Translations under genes and position numbers: made by a program
Part shown: positions 1-11,932 of the stretch, piece after piece
Position numbering within the stretch: position 1 is the stretch's first letter
Layout: every line of letters begins with the position of its first letter
NCBI RefSeq assembly: GCF_002994745.2
Contig: NC_037093.1
Location: 14,333,555 to 14,397,554, forward strand
Origin: Rosa chinensis
Taxonomy: Eukaryota; Streptophyta; Magnoliopsida; Rosales; Rosaceae
Length of the DNA: 64,000 bases
Reading direction: 5' to 3'
Notes under the pieces: generated by a model
What the model was told of the DNA's origin: nothing
Databases searched by the model: none
Seen by the model: only the letters and a program-made list of their open reading frames with translations

Positions 1-3000
1 ATTGGTAAGTTTAATTGAAACACGGTACTTTTGCAGATCTATACTTCAGATTCTTCACCCAGAAGACACTGTGTTGGTGGGTTTCGGGAGAGTGAGGATT
101 GCAGGTATGCAACTTTTCTCTTGCTATGGTTTTTGTTAGTTGTCATTTCGTTGATTGGGTGTTTTACAGTTTCCGCGTGACTCTCTGTTTCCTTTCATAT
201 ATGTTTAGAGGTTTTATATATATTTCATAGAAGTGATGGATTAGCTGCTTCATGATATTATCAAATTCAATGATCTGGTCTGCAACATTTTGGGTAGTAC
301 AAAAAGATCATGCTTCTTTCAATAGATATAAGTTGATTCCTTTTTTTTTTCTTTCTATTATTGGTAGCTAAAAATTTTATTTCTGTAGTCCAAAATGTAC
401 TAAAGTTCCATTCTTTACAATCAGCAGCAAGACAGAACCTATGTATATTACATTTGAGAAAACTTAGGTAAGAGAGTTGTGAATTACATAAGCATTAATA
501 ACCTAAAGTACATTACATTTAGGTTTCAGATCATTGCTGGAAAGCTCTCATTTGAGCTTTTGAGTTATTCATGAATTTGCTTTTTGTTACAGGAAGGATG
601 AGACTTGGGTGAGCCAGACAGAATTGTCAGGAAACTGTTGCAGCCTAGGGTCTATCTCAAATTGATTAATCTGGGTCTTGGGGGTAACCAATCACTTTAC
701 CCTATTCTAGAATTGTGTACAATGAAAGTTGTTTACTTTAATTTTGATACTTCTTCATAGTTTCTGCTAAACCGAATGATTAGTAACATTCTAAGGATTA
801 TGGCACCAAATGCATGAAGATTGCTGATGGTAAATGATACTTAAACCTACTATATATGCAGTGGCCTTCATCTCTGTTCGACTGAAGCCCCTCAGTTCGA
901 TTCAAAGTTTTCATGCAGATCGAGAAGAAAGAGATCCAAGATTTCAGAACCAACCCATCTTTTCGAACGAAGATTACGAAAGAGGTGAAATACTACTTCT
1001 TTGAGTCTTTCATTTGTATCATTGTAAATAGGAAAACTCTTCTGCTTCTTCATCTGGTCAGTATAATAGGAAATATTTTTCGCTTATCATCTTTTAGTAG
1101 CACATAATGAATTCTATTGTTCTTTTGGATGATTTCTCTGTATGTTTCTTACAATAGTTTGGAACTTGATTATCACCTTTACTGCAGCTGACTAAAGGCA
1201 ATTGGACAAAGACAAAAGATGTATGGCAGTTGAGATTTCAGTTTCTTTCATCTCAACATTATAACTATTCAAGGTTCTGATCCTCACAGTGATACTGAAA
1301 GCTACTATTGCAGGCATAAGGTATTGACAATTCAAACCATTCATAATAAGCTTCAATTTTTCGGATTAGTTTGTCTTTACCGACATGCTGATTTCGATTA
1401 CAGCTTTATCCATCTTTTCTAGCAATTTACAATTTTGCCATGTACCCTCAATATATAATCCAAAGAACCAAGTCTCTACCTCTTTCGGAAAGCATCGGTC
1501 AAAGTCGACTTCAACTGCTGCACTGTTGCAGAAATCTAGCATCAACATCAATCGAGAGAGAGAGAGACTGGGTAAACTTTCGCTTTCTATTATCCAATTT
1601 GAAACTGAAATATATTTGAAAACAGAAACCTATTTATTTGTTTCCATAAAAAATGTTTCTGGGTTTTGTTAATTTCAGAAAATAAAACTAAATAGCCGGT
1701 AGGAGTATTATGATTAGGTTCGGTGTGTAAAGATAGGAACTTTCATATTCTTTGAAGCATTATGGAGTGTTTATAGAATTGAGTAGTTTCATTTTCATTT
1801 TGCATCCCTATACGCATAATTTTTTTCTTTCTCTTTTACTAATGTTGGTATATAGAGTTTGGTAGTCTCAGGTGTTTTGAGTTTTCTGCGTTTTGATTTT
1901 TCAGTTGGGAGAACTACTCATTTCCACTTTTGACTGAATAGTGACAATTGTATACATTCTGCAAGTGATCTATGTTGGTGTGTCTTCATCTGAGATGTAA
2001 TCCTAAAAATATAATAGTTTTTGCTCTTTAGTTTCCAACAATGTAACCTTTATCATATATTGGTTTTGAGATTTATGCTTGACAATTGGTTTTAAACAGG
2101 GTGGATGCCTGGGCATATCGATCGACTTCGAGAGCAAAGAAAATGCAAGACCAGATGTTTCAATCATTGAATATAATGGTTTTAAAATAGGTGAGCCTTC
2201 TTATTTACAATTACATTACCTTTTCTAATGTGGTATTGCATTGCATATCTGATAGTCACAAGATTAGGGGGCCCTTTAGATTAAAAGGTTTGATCAAAAT
2301 GAGATGTGTAGCTTGAAATTGAGAGTTTTGCTGCAATTGCTTTAATGTATATTGTGCTTTTGGTTGCATTGGTTGTGTCACTCCTTAGTCCTTAGTCCTC
2401 AGTAGCTCATTGTTTTGTTTTTGAATGATAGTAATAAGCTTTTGGTGTTCCTATTCTGTTTTTGTTGAATAGGTCTAGCATAATAGTAGGTTCTACAATC
2501 TTCGAGGTCCTTAATCAAACATATTTGGTTTACTGATTTTATTGGCTATATAAAATCACAGACTAGAATCAAGTATCAAGCTTTGTGATTGAAAGTTTGA
2601 GACTTTAAGTTTGGACATTCTCTGTAACATAGTAGAAAAGGTTAGACTTGAATTTTATTCAAACTCTTTTTGCAGGCTTTCATTTTTGATTTTCAACCTT
2701 AAGATCCTAAAAAAATATTTTAGTTTGCTAGATGATAATGAGTATTCCCTTTCAAAAATTTGGAGTAGAGACATACAGTGTTGAAAAGGGATTCACTCTC
2801 GGATTAAACTTTTGCTCTGATCCCTGTGTATAAAACCGACATCTCCAGCTGCTTTCCAATTCGAGAAGCCTCCATCAAAGTCACCATCTGCTTTCCAATT
2901 CGAGAAGTCTCCAGCAAAGCCTCCCTGGGTAAAATTTCCCTTTCATACAATCAATTGATTTCTATTATGAAATTATCTACCTTCGTCTTTCTACGTAGAT

Positions 3001-3818
3001 TAATCAATTGATGTCGAAAACTTTGTTCCCTGTGATAATAGATTTTTCTATTCATTCATTTGTTCTTTGTTATTAGATGGGTTGACTTCTCATATAATTG
3101 CTAAAAGGGTCTTTGCTATTTGTTTTTACTGAGATTAGTCTAGAAAGGTATTGTATATGATGATACTAATATTTTTTTTTGCTTTTAATTAGTAAACTTT
3201 CAGTTCCTAATGAAGAATAGTAGTGATATGAAACGTGATTTGATTTGTATAAGTGATAGTACTTAATTTGAATCCTTTCTTTAGAAGAGTTTACGCCATA
3301 TCTATCTAGCTATGTCAGCTAATAGTTTTAAGCTAGAATGTCATGCCTTATTGTAATAAAATGCAATCACTGTGTTTTGGTGTACTGGAAAGAAGCATAT
3401 GAGGGATCTCTGGTTGTTGCAACTTGGGTTCAAATAGAGGCATGAATATGACATCTCACTACAAATAAGACTGACTTAAAGTTAGAGTAGGTAAACTGAA
3501 ATTAATCCAGTGAGTTTTATACTTTCATTTCTTTATTTAAGACTCAAAGCTACAAAAAAAAAAAAAAACAGTTAGCTAGAGGTTAAACTTAATTGGGTTA
3601 TTTCTTTTCTGAATCTGAACGGACTAGAGAGAGCAGAGTATCTTGAAATTCTACTCAGGTTCAACCTTTAAATTTTCCTATATTTTCGTGAAAATTTTTA
3701 CAATATTCTCTATATATGCTCCTAAGTAAGTACACATACATTTCTCTGGTTCTTAATTCACATACATATTCTGATATTCATGCAGGAGGATTCGAAGTAG
3801 AACTAAGATAAGTGAAAG
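1..3818. other. AT-rich non-coding stretch, no supported gene
   Basis: I find no protein I recognise. Several short exon-like islands lie between plausible splice sites: near 37-114, 594-690, 2101-2190 and 2838-2930. They may be untranslated leader exons or remnants belonging to the broken gene that starts at 3819, whose own leader follows a 'catgcag' acceptor-like site near 3785. The open frames here (for example 913-1107 and 1385-1672) are short and resemble nothing known to me. Confidence 0.4.
2849..2919. repeat. Short tandem duplication, period 39 bp
   Basis: Two near-identical copies of a ~32-bp unit (2849-2880 and 2888-2919) share the core 'ctgctttccaattcgagaag' and end in 'caaag'. They lie in one exon-like island just before a 'gtaaaa' donor-like site. 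Confidence 0.7.
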
Positions 3819-4565
3819 ATGAAAGTGGCTTTGATTGGTTTTGGTATTAGTGGTTTGGTCTCAGCTTATTTTCTTGCAAAAGAAAGCGTTGAAGTGGTTC
3901 TATATGAGAAAAAAGACTATCCGGGTGATCATGCCAGGACTGTCACATATGATGGTGTTGATTTGGACCTTGGTTTCATGGTCTTCAATCATGTAAGTAG
4001 CACTCTGGTTGTTCTCTGAGTCCCTTCCTTAATTCTGCAAATATATTTTTATTATCCGATTGTTTTGGTACTTTTTTACTTGAACTTGAACATAATGTTA
4101 ATGTATGCAGAGAGTTAGTTCTATATGCTAGATCAGTTGTGCAACTTCTATAAACACAATCCTTAAACTTGCACTAGACAGTTTATACTAAACTCTAAAC
4201 AATACAAAAGAAGCTTCAATGATCCAGTCTTCTTGATTAGTTGGTCAATGTTAATTCTCATCATCCTCACAAAAAACCTATCAATTACTACAAAATAAAA
4301 TACATATGAATAACGTTGATGTTGGTTTGTGGACTCGTGGAGTGTAGGTAATGTATCCAAATATGATGGAGTTCTTTGAGAGCCTTGGAGTTGGTATGGA
4401 GACATGCAACATGTCCTTCTCAGTGAGTTTAGATAAAGGATGGGGCTGTGAATGGGGTAGTCGAAATAGTCTCTCAAGCTTGTTTGCAAAAAAGAAGAAC
4501 TTGTTCAACCCATACTTCTGGAAAATGCTTCAAGAAATCACCAAGTTTGAACATGATTTGATCAA
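3819..4565 (+). pseudogene. 5' fragment of plant cyclopropane-fatty-acyl-phospholipid synthase (amine-oxidase-like N-terminus)
   Basis: Two exons are readable: 3819-3992 (58 codons, donor gtaagt) and 4348-4565 (acceptor tgtag, donor gtaagt). They join in phase and give about 130 residues. The start carries a Rossmann FAD-binding motif, GxGxxG at residues 7-12, followed by 'VEVVLYEK'. Exon 2 contains 'YPNMMEFFESLGV' and 'FNPYFWKMLQEI'. These match the N-terminal FAD/amine-oxidase-like domain of the plant fusion enzymes, which place a cyclopropane synthase domain further downstream and run to roughly 860 residues. No later exon is visible in the following 4 kb, so the rest of the FAD domain and the whole methyltransferase domain are missing. 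The bounds of each exon are clean, which suggests a fairly recent partial duplication or a truncated gene. No function should be assumed. Confidence 0.8.
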
Positions 4566-6099
4566 GTAAGTAACTTGAATGGTTTCTGAAATGCATGCCA
4601 TGTCTCAAAATGTCCTGTTGCAGTGAGATGTCATATTGATGCCTCTATTTGATTCATAGGGATCTCTGGAAAGAAGCATACTTGGGTTCATAGTGGCTGA
4701 GAGTATAGCAGAAAAATAAACATGAATTTGGAATATACTAGATAGTAATGTTTGTTTATTTATTTAGGTTGGCTACCTATGATCTATCTGAGCTGCAAAT
4801 TGAGGGTGATGAAAATTGCCAGGTTTAATACTAGATGACATATATGTCACCTCAATTTATTTGTTTGCTTGGATTAAGTCAAACATATTGCACCTAGATT
4901 TGTAATATACTTAGTCAACATGCTGCAATTTCGAGCAATAGCTGATCAGTTTTTCGCAATCCAGATTACCATAAGCATGTTAGAAAGCAGGTATGACTGA
5001 TCAAAGGCATCTACTTCATTCCTCATGTTAGCTCTTTCCCCTGATAGGCATTTCTTTACCTTGCTTTAGTTACAATTAGGCAAAACTAATACCAGAATTT
5101 CCAAAACAAAATAAATAGTTTTTGTGAGCTTAAGAGTTTTACACTATGATGGAATGCAAACATTTATAAGATATTTGAGTGTTTTTTTCACTTATCTCAA
5201 TGCTTACTTCACCGCTAACAGATCACTTTTAACTTGCTTTCAGACACTGCAATTTCTGAGTTGCTTTAATTTCATATTTACCACATGTGATTTAACATAT
5301 ATCCATTATTTAAGAAATTAGTGATCAAGACAAGGAGCATCGAGTTCATGTCATTCTATCTTTCTCTTGCAACCTTCTTGATGAGTCTCTCTTTCCCTGC
5401 ATACTGACTTTCGCGCGCGCAAGTGCGCGCCCTCATACACGCACACGTGCAAATTTCAGCATTTAAATTATCACCTTAAGCAGCAAACACATCTCACTTT
5501 ATTTTATTTCTTGGCAACAGTTTACATTTCAATTGGCAAAATAAATATACATTTACAATTGGTCATACCTCTTTTGATAACATATCTGATTCACATTTTC
5601 TACAAGTCTGCTTTTCTAATTGATTATCCAGGCAGCTTGAGAGCATATTGTGATCCATTTCAACTTCCACTATCACACAATGGAGAATGTTGATGTTGTC
5701 CGGGCAAAGTGGGCAAAGTATGTTCTTAAGTTCAAAGATAACTAGTGTGTAGGTTAACTAGTAGTTGGAGATATGTAGCATCAACTTTTGGACATGCATA
5801 GTTGATATATATATTAGGCCAGATTTTGATTGTAGTACTACTAGCTATTTTGCTATGTTGTTCAGTTGGTTGCCCAGATTGTGTAGTGCTTCTGATTTAT
5901 TAGCAAGCAGTACTACATGCATATATTTTGCTAGCTGCCCAGATTAGTAGATATGGGCCATTTAGAATTGATGCTGATGATTAGGTTTGTGTACATGAGA
6001 CAATGGTGGATTAATGGAAATTGCAATGAATGATTTTGGATGTGGATTTTATGGTTTCAGGAATAGCCAATTTTAATTTCCAGAATGCATGCATACCAA
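4566..6099. other. Non-coding stretch after the truncated synthase gene
   Basis: AT-rich sequence without a supported gene. It contains a short CG-rich alternating run at 5411-5431 (tcgcgcgcgcaagtgcgcgc), unusual against the AT-rich background. A partly repeated 'tgcccagatt' motif occurs near 5871 and 5936. Confidence 0.5.
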
Positions 6100-7017
6100 T
6101 TGTAACACGGGACTACTAAAATGTGTCGTCTCAAATTGCAAGCTGCAACAAAAGCACACTAAAACGTGTGGTTGCAGCTGCACAGACACAACACAAAAAC
6201 CAATTAGAAATCTATTGTCTTTTGGGCATTGGGACAACAGAAAATTGTAGTCTAAAAGGCAAAACAACAACATAAGTTAGATGAAACTATTGACTAAAGT
6301 GTATAACAACAACAAATAAGTGTGATTGAATGTGATTACAGACAATATAAAACACATACTATTAGTGGTCCGTTTTATATTCAGACCACAAATATTTGTC
6401 GTCTAAATAATCTCAAACGACAGTAAATTGTCGTTGTAATAAGATTGACATAACAGAAAGAATATGATATCTATTGTCTAAACCATTTCCCAACATCACA
6501 TATGTATAATTTCAAAACCTTTCACAAAACATTTAAATGTCATACAAACCTACCCTAGAACAACACTTAATTGTCCTCTGATGCTCTTTACGACCACATA
6601 TAATTGTCGTTTAAAGTAAATTAGCACAACATTTAATTGTTGTTGTATGAGAGAAGACACTACATATGAGTCTTCATATTTCTTACTTAAGGGCATTCAG
6701 ACCACACAAATAAGTCTTGCAAATATGCTTCACACAATAGCATTTAAAAAATAATGTGTTTGTTTTGTTTATCAGACAATACAAAACTGTTGTTTGAATA
6801 CTTTTAAAGATACAGATCACAATGTTCCCAAAATACAGAACTCATTAGACAACACAAGACTTTTATTTTTTTATGTCGTCTGATTTCTGAAAAATCAGAT
6901 GACAGAAAACTTCTGTCGTCTGATGCCCCCAAGAGATGACACCGTACTAGACGACACATTTTTGTTCATTCAGACGACAGAACAGTTCTGTCGTCTGAAG
7001 GCCTTTTTGGCATAGTG
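6100..7017. mobile_element. CACTA (En/Spm-like) DNA transposon end with subterminal repeats
   Basis: The right end reads '...ggcctttttggcatagtg'. Its reverse complement starts with CACTATGCC, the hallmark CACTA terminus. Many copies of the octamer 'gtcgtctg', or its complement 'cagacgac', are packed into the preceding ~900 bp in both orientations, for example near 6890, 6915, 6971 and 6990. Such subterminal repeats bind the transposase in this superfamily. The left terminus is not clear: 'actactaaaatgtgtcgtct' near 6109 may be a decayed end, so the left bound is approximate. No transposase is encoded, so this is non-autonomous or truncated. Confidence 0.6.
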
Positions 7018-8729
7018 AAGGATGAACTTATTCCTACTTTTACTAAAGATATTTCAAGGTTTTCTCATTCCCAATGAAGAAAAGAATCTAAACCCAAGTC
7101 TTACAAGGAAACTTGAAGCCAAAGATGAGTATGAATCTTCCCTATAAAGGGAGCAAGAATTTCTCATGAGGAAGACGGCTCGGGAGCATATTGAAGACGC
7201 CTAAGGAGCAGAGACAACTCATTCTTTTTATGTTTTTCCAATGTTGTATTTAGATATATTTTGCTAAACCTTTTTCTAGGGTTAGGATGATACCGTAGTA
7301 TGATTGTTGATGTACTTTGATTTTTATTGATGGATTTATAGTTTCTTTATGATGAATTTTTAGTCACTGTTTAAATTGATGTTTTATGTTTAAGTTCTTT
7401 GATTGATCACCTTAGGGCTTTGCATCTAGTAATTAGAAGATGAATTTGAGGCGTACCTGCAATATAATTAAATTAGCTTCTTGTGAGTTGTGAATTACAT
7501 TATTGTCGTACCTTAAATAATAGTTTGCATGATTCCCTTATTTTCTAGAACGTAATGTGTCCTATGTGTTAAATTTATGTCATACTTGTATAGACTGCAT
7601 GCTAGGATATACAACATTTGCCGTACCTGTAGAGAATCATACACATTAGAAAAACTATGGTCTAAGCGCCGTACCTAGACTTAGATACGAGAATTGTCAT
7701 CAAAAGAAATAAAAGATTATGTTAATTGCATCGAAACATAAATAGGATTGTTAGTGGTTGATTCTAATACCCTAGGTTCTATCATCTTTGCTTTTCAACT
7801 TATATTTTGTTTGTTTCTTTCTTTCTTTAAATTTCACATGCATTATTTATTTATTCGAAAACCTCAAAACCATACTATCTTTATCTTGATTGTTTATATG
7901 ATTTTGTGTTCTTAGTTTGGATTAATTGAGTCAGGACTTATATTGATTATAAATCCTCAGTTGAAACGACCTTAAAATCTCACAACACTAGACTTTCACT
8001 TCTTCACTGCTTCTTTGCTCCTTATTGTTTGTTTGTTTCTTTTGTATTATGTTTTACTTGCTCTATGCCTAATTCCAACCATTAGTTATACACTGAGGAC
8101 CATGTTTGATTTAAGTATAAGTGTGAGTGTTTAGGCTCTTTAGCGTAGTTCTTACTTCTTAGTTTGCCCTTATAATTGAAAAAAAATTAAATTGAAAAGG
8201 TCGCAAAAGCGACCTTCCTTTGGAGACTAGTCGATAGAATGCAATAGCTAGGCGGAAGCTAGACAACCGATTGTACAAATTTCGTCACTTGTCGCCTAGG
8301 AAGTTCTACCAACAAACCATTTGTCGGGAAATCCCCAAGTGCATGACGAATAGGGTTTAGGGACTTCTACGTACCAATAAGTTATATGGACTCGAGGTTT
8401 TGAGTAATTACTTTCAATTTCATTAATTATTCTTTTATCAAATCAAACTCTTCGAAAAATTGCAGACTTGCTGAAACACAAACTAAATTCTGGATACACA
8501 CATATAACTAAATATGTCACTGAAAAGAAATACAGGAAATGTAGTATACCAAGTGTCAATTAAGCTAGCGATGATCACTGGTGATGAACTTATGATCAGC
8601 TAATAACCACAATACGTCAAAACTTTACGCCAAGTCTTGTTATTTGCTCAAAGGTAAAAAATTAATCGAATACTAAAAATCCATCTCCAGAAACGAAGTA
8701 TCAAGGTTTTGTATTCACATCTCAAACTC
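7018..8729. other. Non-coding, probably decayed LTR-retrotransposon sequence
   Basis: No gene is seen. Near 8090 the sequence reads 'cactgaggaccatgtttga' followed by 'taagtataagtgtgag'. This resembles the signature found downstream of pol in plant Ty3/gypsy elements of the Tat/Athila type. Short recurring 'cgtacct' motifs occur at about 7454, 7507, 7622 and 7671. No termini or coding remnants could be defined, so the assignment is weak. The last ~230 bp probably include the 3' UTR of the neighbouring minus-strand gene. Confidence 0.3.
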
Positions 8730-9453
8730 TCAATAATGCCAGCCGCGAAGCTTTGGGAACACGAAGAACCTCATCATTCCGTCTTTACAATGTGTACCAT
8801 TGTGCTCGCCACAAGCAAAGTAGTAAGGCCGCGAGCTCTTGAGCACAAACTCAAAGCCGTTTCCACCTCCTTGTGTTGGACTTCCCACCATCTTGGCCTT
8901 GCTTAAGTCGCAGTGTATGAAGCTCCAAAGGTTTGGTAGCATGTACACGCTGTGAGGAGGTGTGGTGTTGTTTGGCGGATCATACTTGAAAACTGCAAGC
9001 ACCCAATTAAACACCACCATTAATTATATATATGACCATGTAAATTAAAAGCTAGGTATTTCTCTTAATAAGAAGTAAAATGTTGCTGATAAGGAAGCAA
9101 TTTAGTGTTATGCAGTTAAACCACTGTACTATAAATAAAAACTTCGCAGAGAAGTCAGAAATCTTCAAAGCATAGTTAGCAATAAAGTCGTTGAACTCAC
9201 CCAGAGTGTCGTGGACGTAAAATGAGGCATTTTTCAGAGACCAATCTGCATAGTTAAAACCATAATGCCAATTTTCGGAGCCACCAACAATGATCTTGTT
9301 GGGTCCTTCTGTCTTGTTGAGGTGATATGGACCACGGTTGAAACCCCAGCCAGTGTAGTTCCCCTGCTGCCAATCCTTGTTGGCTGTGCTAACTGCTACC
9401 ATTGAAGCAATTAGCAGCATTGCAAAAAGGGCTTGTGCAAACGTGGAAGCCAT
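8730..9453 (-). CDS. Secreted phytocyanin-like cupredoxin
   Basis: Two exons on the minus strand (9453-9201 and 8992-8730) join in phase across a 208-bp GT-AG intron and give 171 residues. Residues 1-24 form a signal peptide ending in VSTA. The mature part is one cupredoxin domain with candidate type-1 copper ligands His63 (in NWHYGFNY), Cys145, His152 and Met157 or 158 (in ACGEHNGTHCKDGMM). At least four N-glycosylation sequons are present (NYT, NKT, NAS, NGT). There is no C-terminal hydrophobic GPI-type tail, so it is predicted to be a free secreted or wall protein. It looks like the short cupredoxin group that includes Arabidopsis At2g15780-type proteins rather than classical plantacyanin. 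Electron transfer is the family idea; the substrate is unknown. The intron sits in the usual phytocyanin position, early in the domain. Confidence 0.85.
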
Positions 9454-9565
9454 ATTTCTTTATGAAATGCAACACTCGGAAGAAGAGAATAGAATGAAAC
9501 AAGCAATGTAAAAGGCTAACAGTACTTGGAATGAGATGTTGAACTCAGATGTTGGCAATGCATGG

Positions 9566-9573
9566 TTTTTATA
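9566..9573 (-). promoter_or_regulatory. TATA box of the cupredoxin gene
   Basis: On the minus strand the bases read 'tataaaaa', about 112 nt upstream of the ATG. This spacing fits a plant core promoter with a leader of roughly 80 nt. No other candidate is closer. Confidence 0.6.
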
Positions 9574-11157
9574 GATGTAGGTAGCTAATAGTGTAGTGCA
9601 GAAGTACCAGATTGAAAAACCCTTTTTCAAAATTGGTGGCTGGTAAGAAAAAGAAAATCATAATGTTATAAACTAACAACCCAAATACATGCTCCTAATT
9701 AAGTCTGACTTTTTTCTTAATCACTCCTCCACTTATGTGTCTCATCTTCCCTCATTTACTCCACTACGCGCGTAACATAACGGCCATTAAGTCAAAACAA
9801 GAATTGCACATTTTTAATGGCTTGGATATGTAACCACCTTTTTGTTTTTTGGTTTTTTTTTTCTGTCCAAAGTTTTCGTAAACAAATTATCTTTCATTTT
9901 AACATAAATTCCAGATGTAATTACTTGCAGAACACACATATCAAGTAGAACAATCCTTACGTTTTTTCGTCTACCAAAGGTTCAGGGTTTAGACGTAATT
10001 AAATTTTCTTAAATTTGTTGCTTATCTAATTTTGTTTGTTTAACAAGTAATTAGCAAGTTTATGCTTACCAGTTATTAGCTTTCCAAAGGAACCAAAATG
10101 GATTGGGAACAGATTAAGGTTTACATTTTTGTTTTGCACGTACGTTTTGGCTGAAAGATTAAGGTTTATATTGTGACGATAGCTTCTCCATCGGCTGAAA
10201 AGAGGGTCAACCAAATGCATGGGTAGTCTTATAGTATTTGGAAGTCAAATGCTACTAGATATTAAGCATTGTGATTTTAACCCAACTTGATGCAGCGCCG
10301 TCGAACTAGGAAAGCGTGTATGGGCTATACGATCGTATGACATGGTGATGACATTGGCTAATAAGAAACCTTGGCCAAATTGGTGGGTTTTTCTACCCCC
10401 TATTTATTATATATGTTATATTTCTTAATAAAAATTAATGTCGTAAATCTCATCGTCTCTGACAGATAAAAGAGGAAAATAATTAAATAACTAGTATTTA
10501 CAGACAATATGAGTCGATCTAACCCAAATTCTGACCACAATACATTCATTTTTGGCTTTCTAAAAGTTTGGAGAGATAAATGTTATCCTACACCTCCGAG
10601 CTAGGGTAAACTTACAATTTCAATCCTGAAGGACTGACGTGGGACACATATATACCTATCACCACAACCCGCATGTATGGATTTTCACAGGAGATTTACA
10701 CATCGCGAGACCCAACACAGGACTGCTAGTAGCAGAGATCGAAATTAGATTGTCGCTCCACCACAAGCACGCCCATACAAACTCAACCAACTCACGTTGG
10801 TACAATATATCCGTTTTAACAAGCTATTAATTGATAACTAATCCGGAGGTTCACAATAATATCAAGACAAACTAGGTTTTCATCCGCACTGTATCCCAAA
10901 AGTACTAGATCACTTGCAAAGGGCGCACAGTGATAACAAGGCGCAACCAAGATCAACGTTATATCCATGGTATAACAATAACACCACGACCAACAGCGAG
11001 ATTAAGACCCCAATCCCACTGCAAAATCATCTAAACAACAAACTTCAAACTCCTAGCTCAACAGAATAAGAACTTATTTGAACTAACTATTAACAAACAT
11101 TAAAACCTTAACAGAACTATAAGAAACAATAAAGAATATCGACATTATTCAAAATTT

Positions 11158-11325
11158 CAAATACAAGATGTTTAACATTCCATGTTGTTTTGTGTGTGTG
11201 AGGTAATATTTTTCATTACGTAGATGATAATATATTCTTTAAATACAAGATGTTTAACATTCCTTCTTGTTTTGTGTAATGTCATTAATGAAAATCATTT
11301 ATATGATAATATATATATTCTTTAA
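11158..11325. repeat. Tandem duplication of about 83 bp
   Basis: Two diverged copies (about 11158-11240 and 11241-11325) both begin 'aaatacaagatgtttaacat' and both end in 'gataatatat...attcttt'. The middle parts differ by several substitutions and small indels. Confidence 0.75.
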
Positions 11326-11470
11326 AGATCTGAGTATGCAACAAATCGATGTAACTGTACATGATGTAGTCCTCCAACTATTCAGGCAAGCACTCAAATT
11401 TGATTGCTGTGTAACTGTACTAATCGGAAATTTATTATAAAAATCTCTTATATTTGAGAGAAAGCTAGAT

Positions 11471-11788
11471 TGACGTAATTGGTTATGAGGAACGTTTCAT
11501 GACAGATAGGTTCCATCTCCAAGAGTCCAACGTTAGTTCTCTAACAAGCTGTTATTTTTAAGTCCTTTAAAGACTACACCGACATAGAAGGATATAGAAC
11601 ACCTTCATGAACCAAAGAAGAAAATTAAAGAGGAGCAGACCAGAGACATAGCCGGACAAGATGCAAGGAAGAAAAAAAAAAACCAAGGAATTTTTGTTAT
11701 GTTTACTTTTATTTTTATTATTATCAATATTTTTTAATAAGGTGGACTGACGTAATTGGTTGTGAGGAAAGTTTGATGACAGACAGGT
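11471..11788. repeat. Pair of 41-bp direct repeats 277 bp apart in the ARMC6-like promoter
   Basis: Copy A (11471-11511) and copy B (11748-11788) both start 'tgacgtaattggtt' and continue 'gaggaa.gttt.atgacaga.aggt', with about four mismatches. Copy B ends ~145 bp upstream of the armadillo gene's ATG. The TGACGT core is of the kind bound by bZIP factors, but binding is only an inference. Confidence 0.7.
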
Positions 11789-11932
11789 CACCAAACCCAC
11801 ATCCCTCAAATCTCACCACCTCTGGCTCATTTTCAAATCGCCCCGCTTTGCCTTCCTTTGCCGCACTCCACACTCTCCACTCTCCACACCTTCCTAAAAC
11901 TTCCGTACGATCGGACGGTGCGCGAATCAGAG

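Larger units (their letters stand above)
9574..11932. other. Intergenic region between divergent cupredoxin and armadillo genes
   Basis: AT-rich sequence with no supported gene. It serves as upstream sequence for both flanking genes. Its visible structure is the tandem duplication at 11158-11325 and the dispersed 41-bp repeat pair before the armadillo gene. Confidence 0.6.

Noticed and set aside
913..1107. Frame MQIEKKEIQDFRTN as a small gene
   Set aside because: It is only 64 codons, with no homologue that I recognise, and a donor-like gtgaaa inside; not enough to support a protein.
3458..3480. 'cactacaaataagactgac' as the left end of the CACTA element
   Set aside because: It shares only the first five bases with the right terminus and lacks the matching 3-bp flank; the interval would also include the synthase fragment without subterminal repeats.
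4163..4508. Minus-strand frames opposite the cyclopropane synthase exon 2
   Set aside because: Antisense shadows of the recognised exon.
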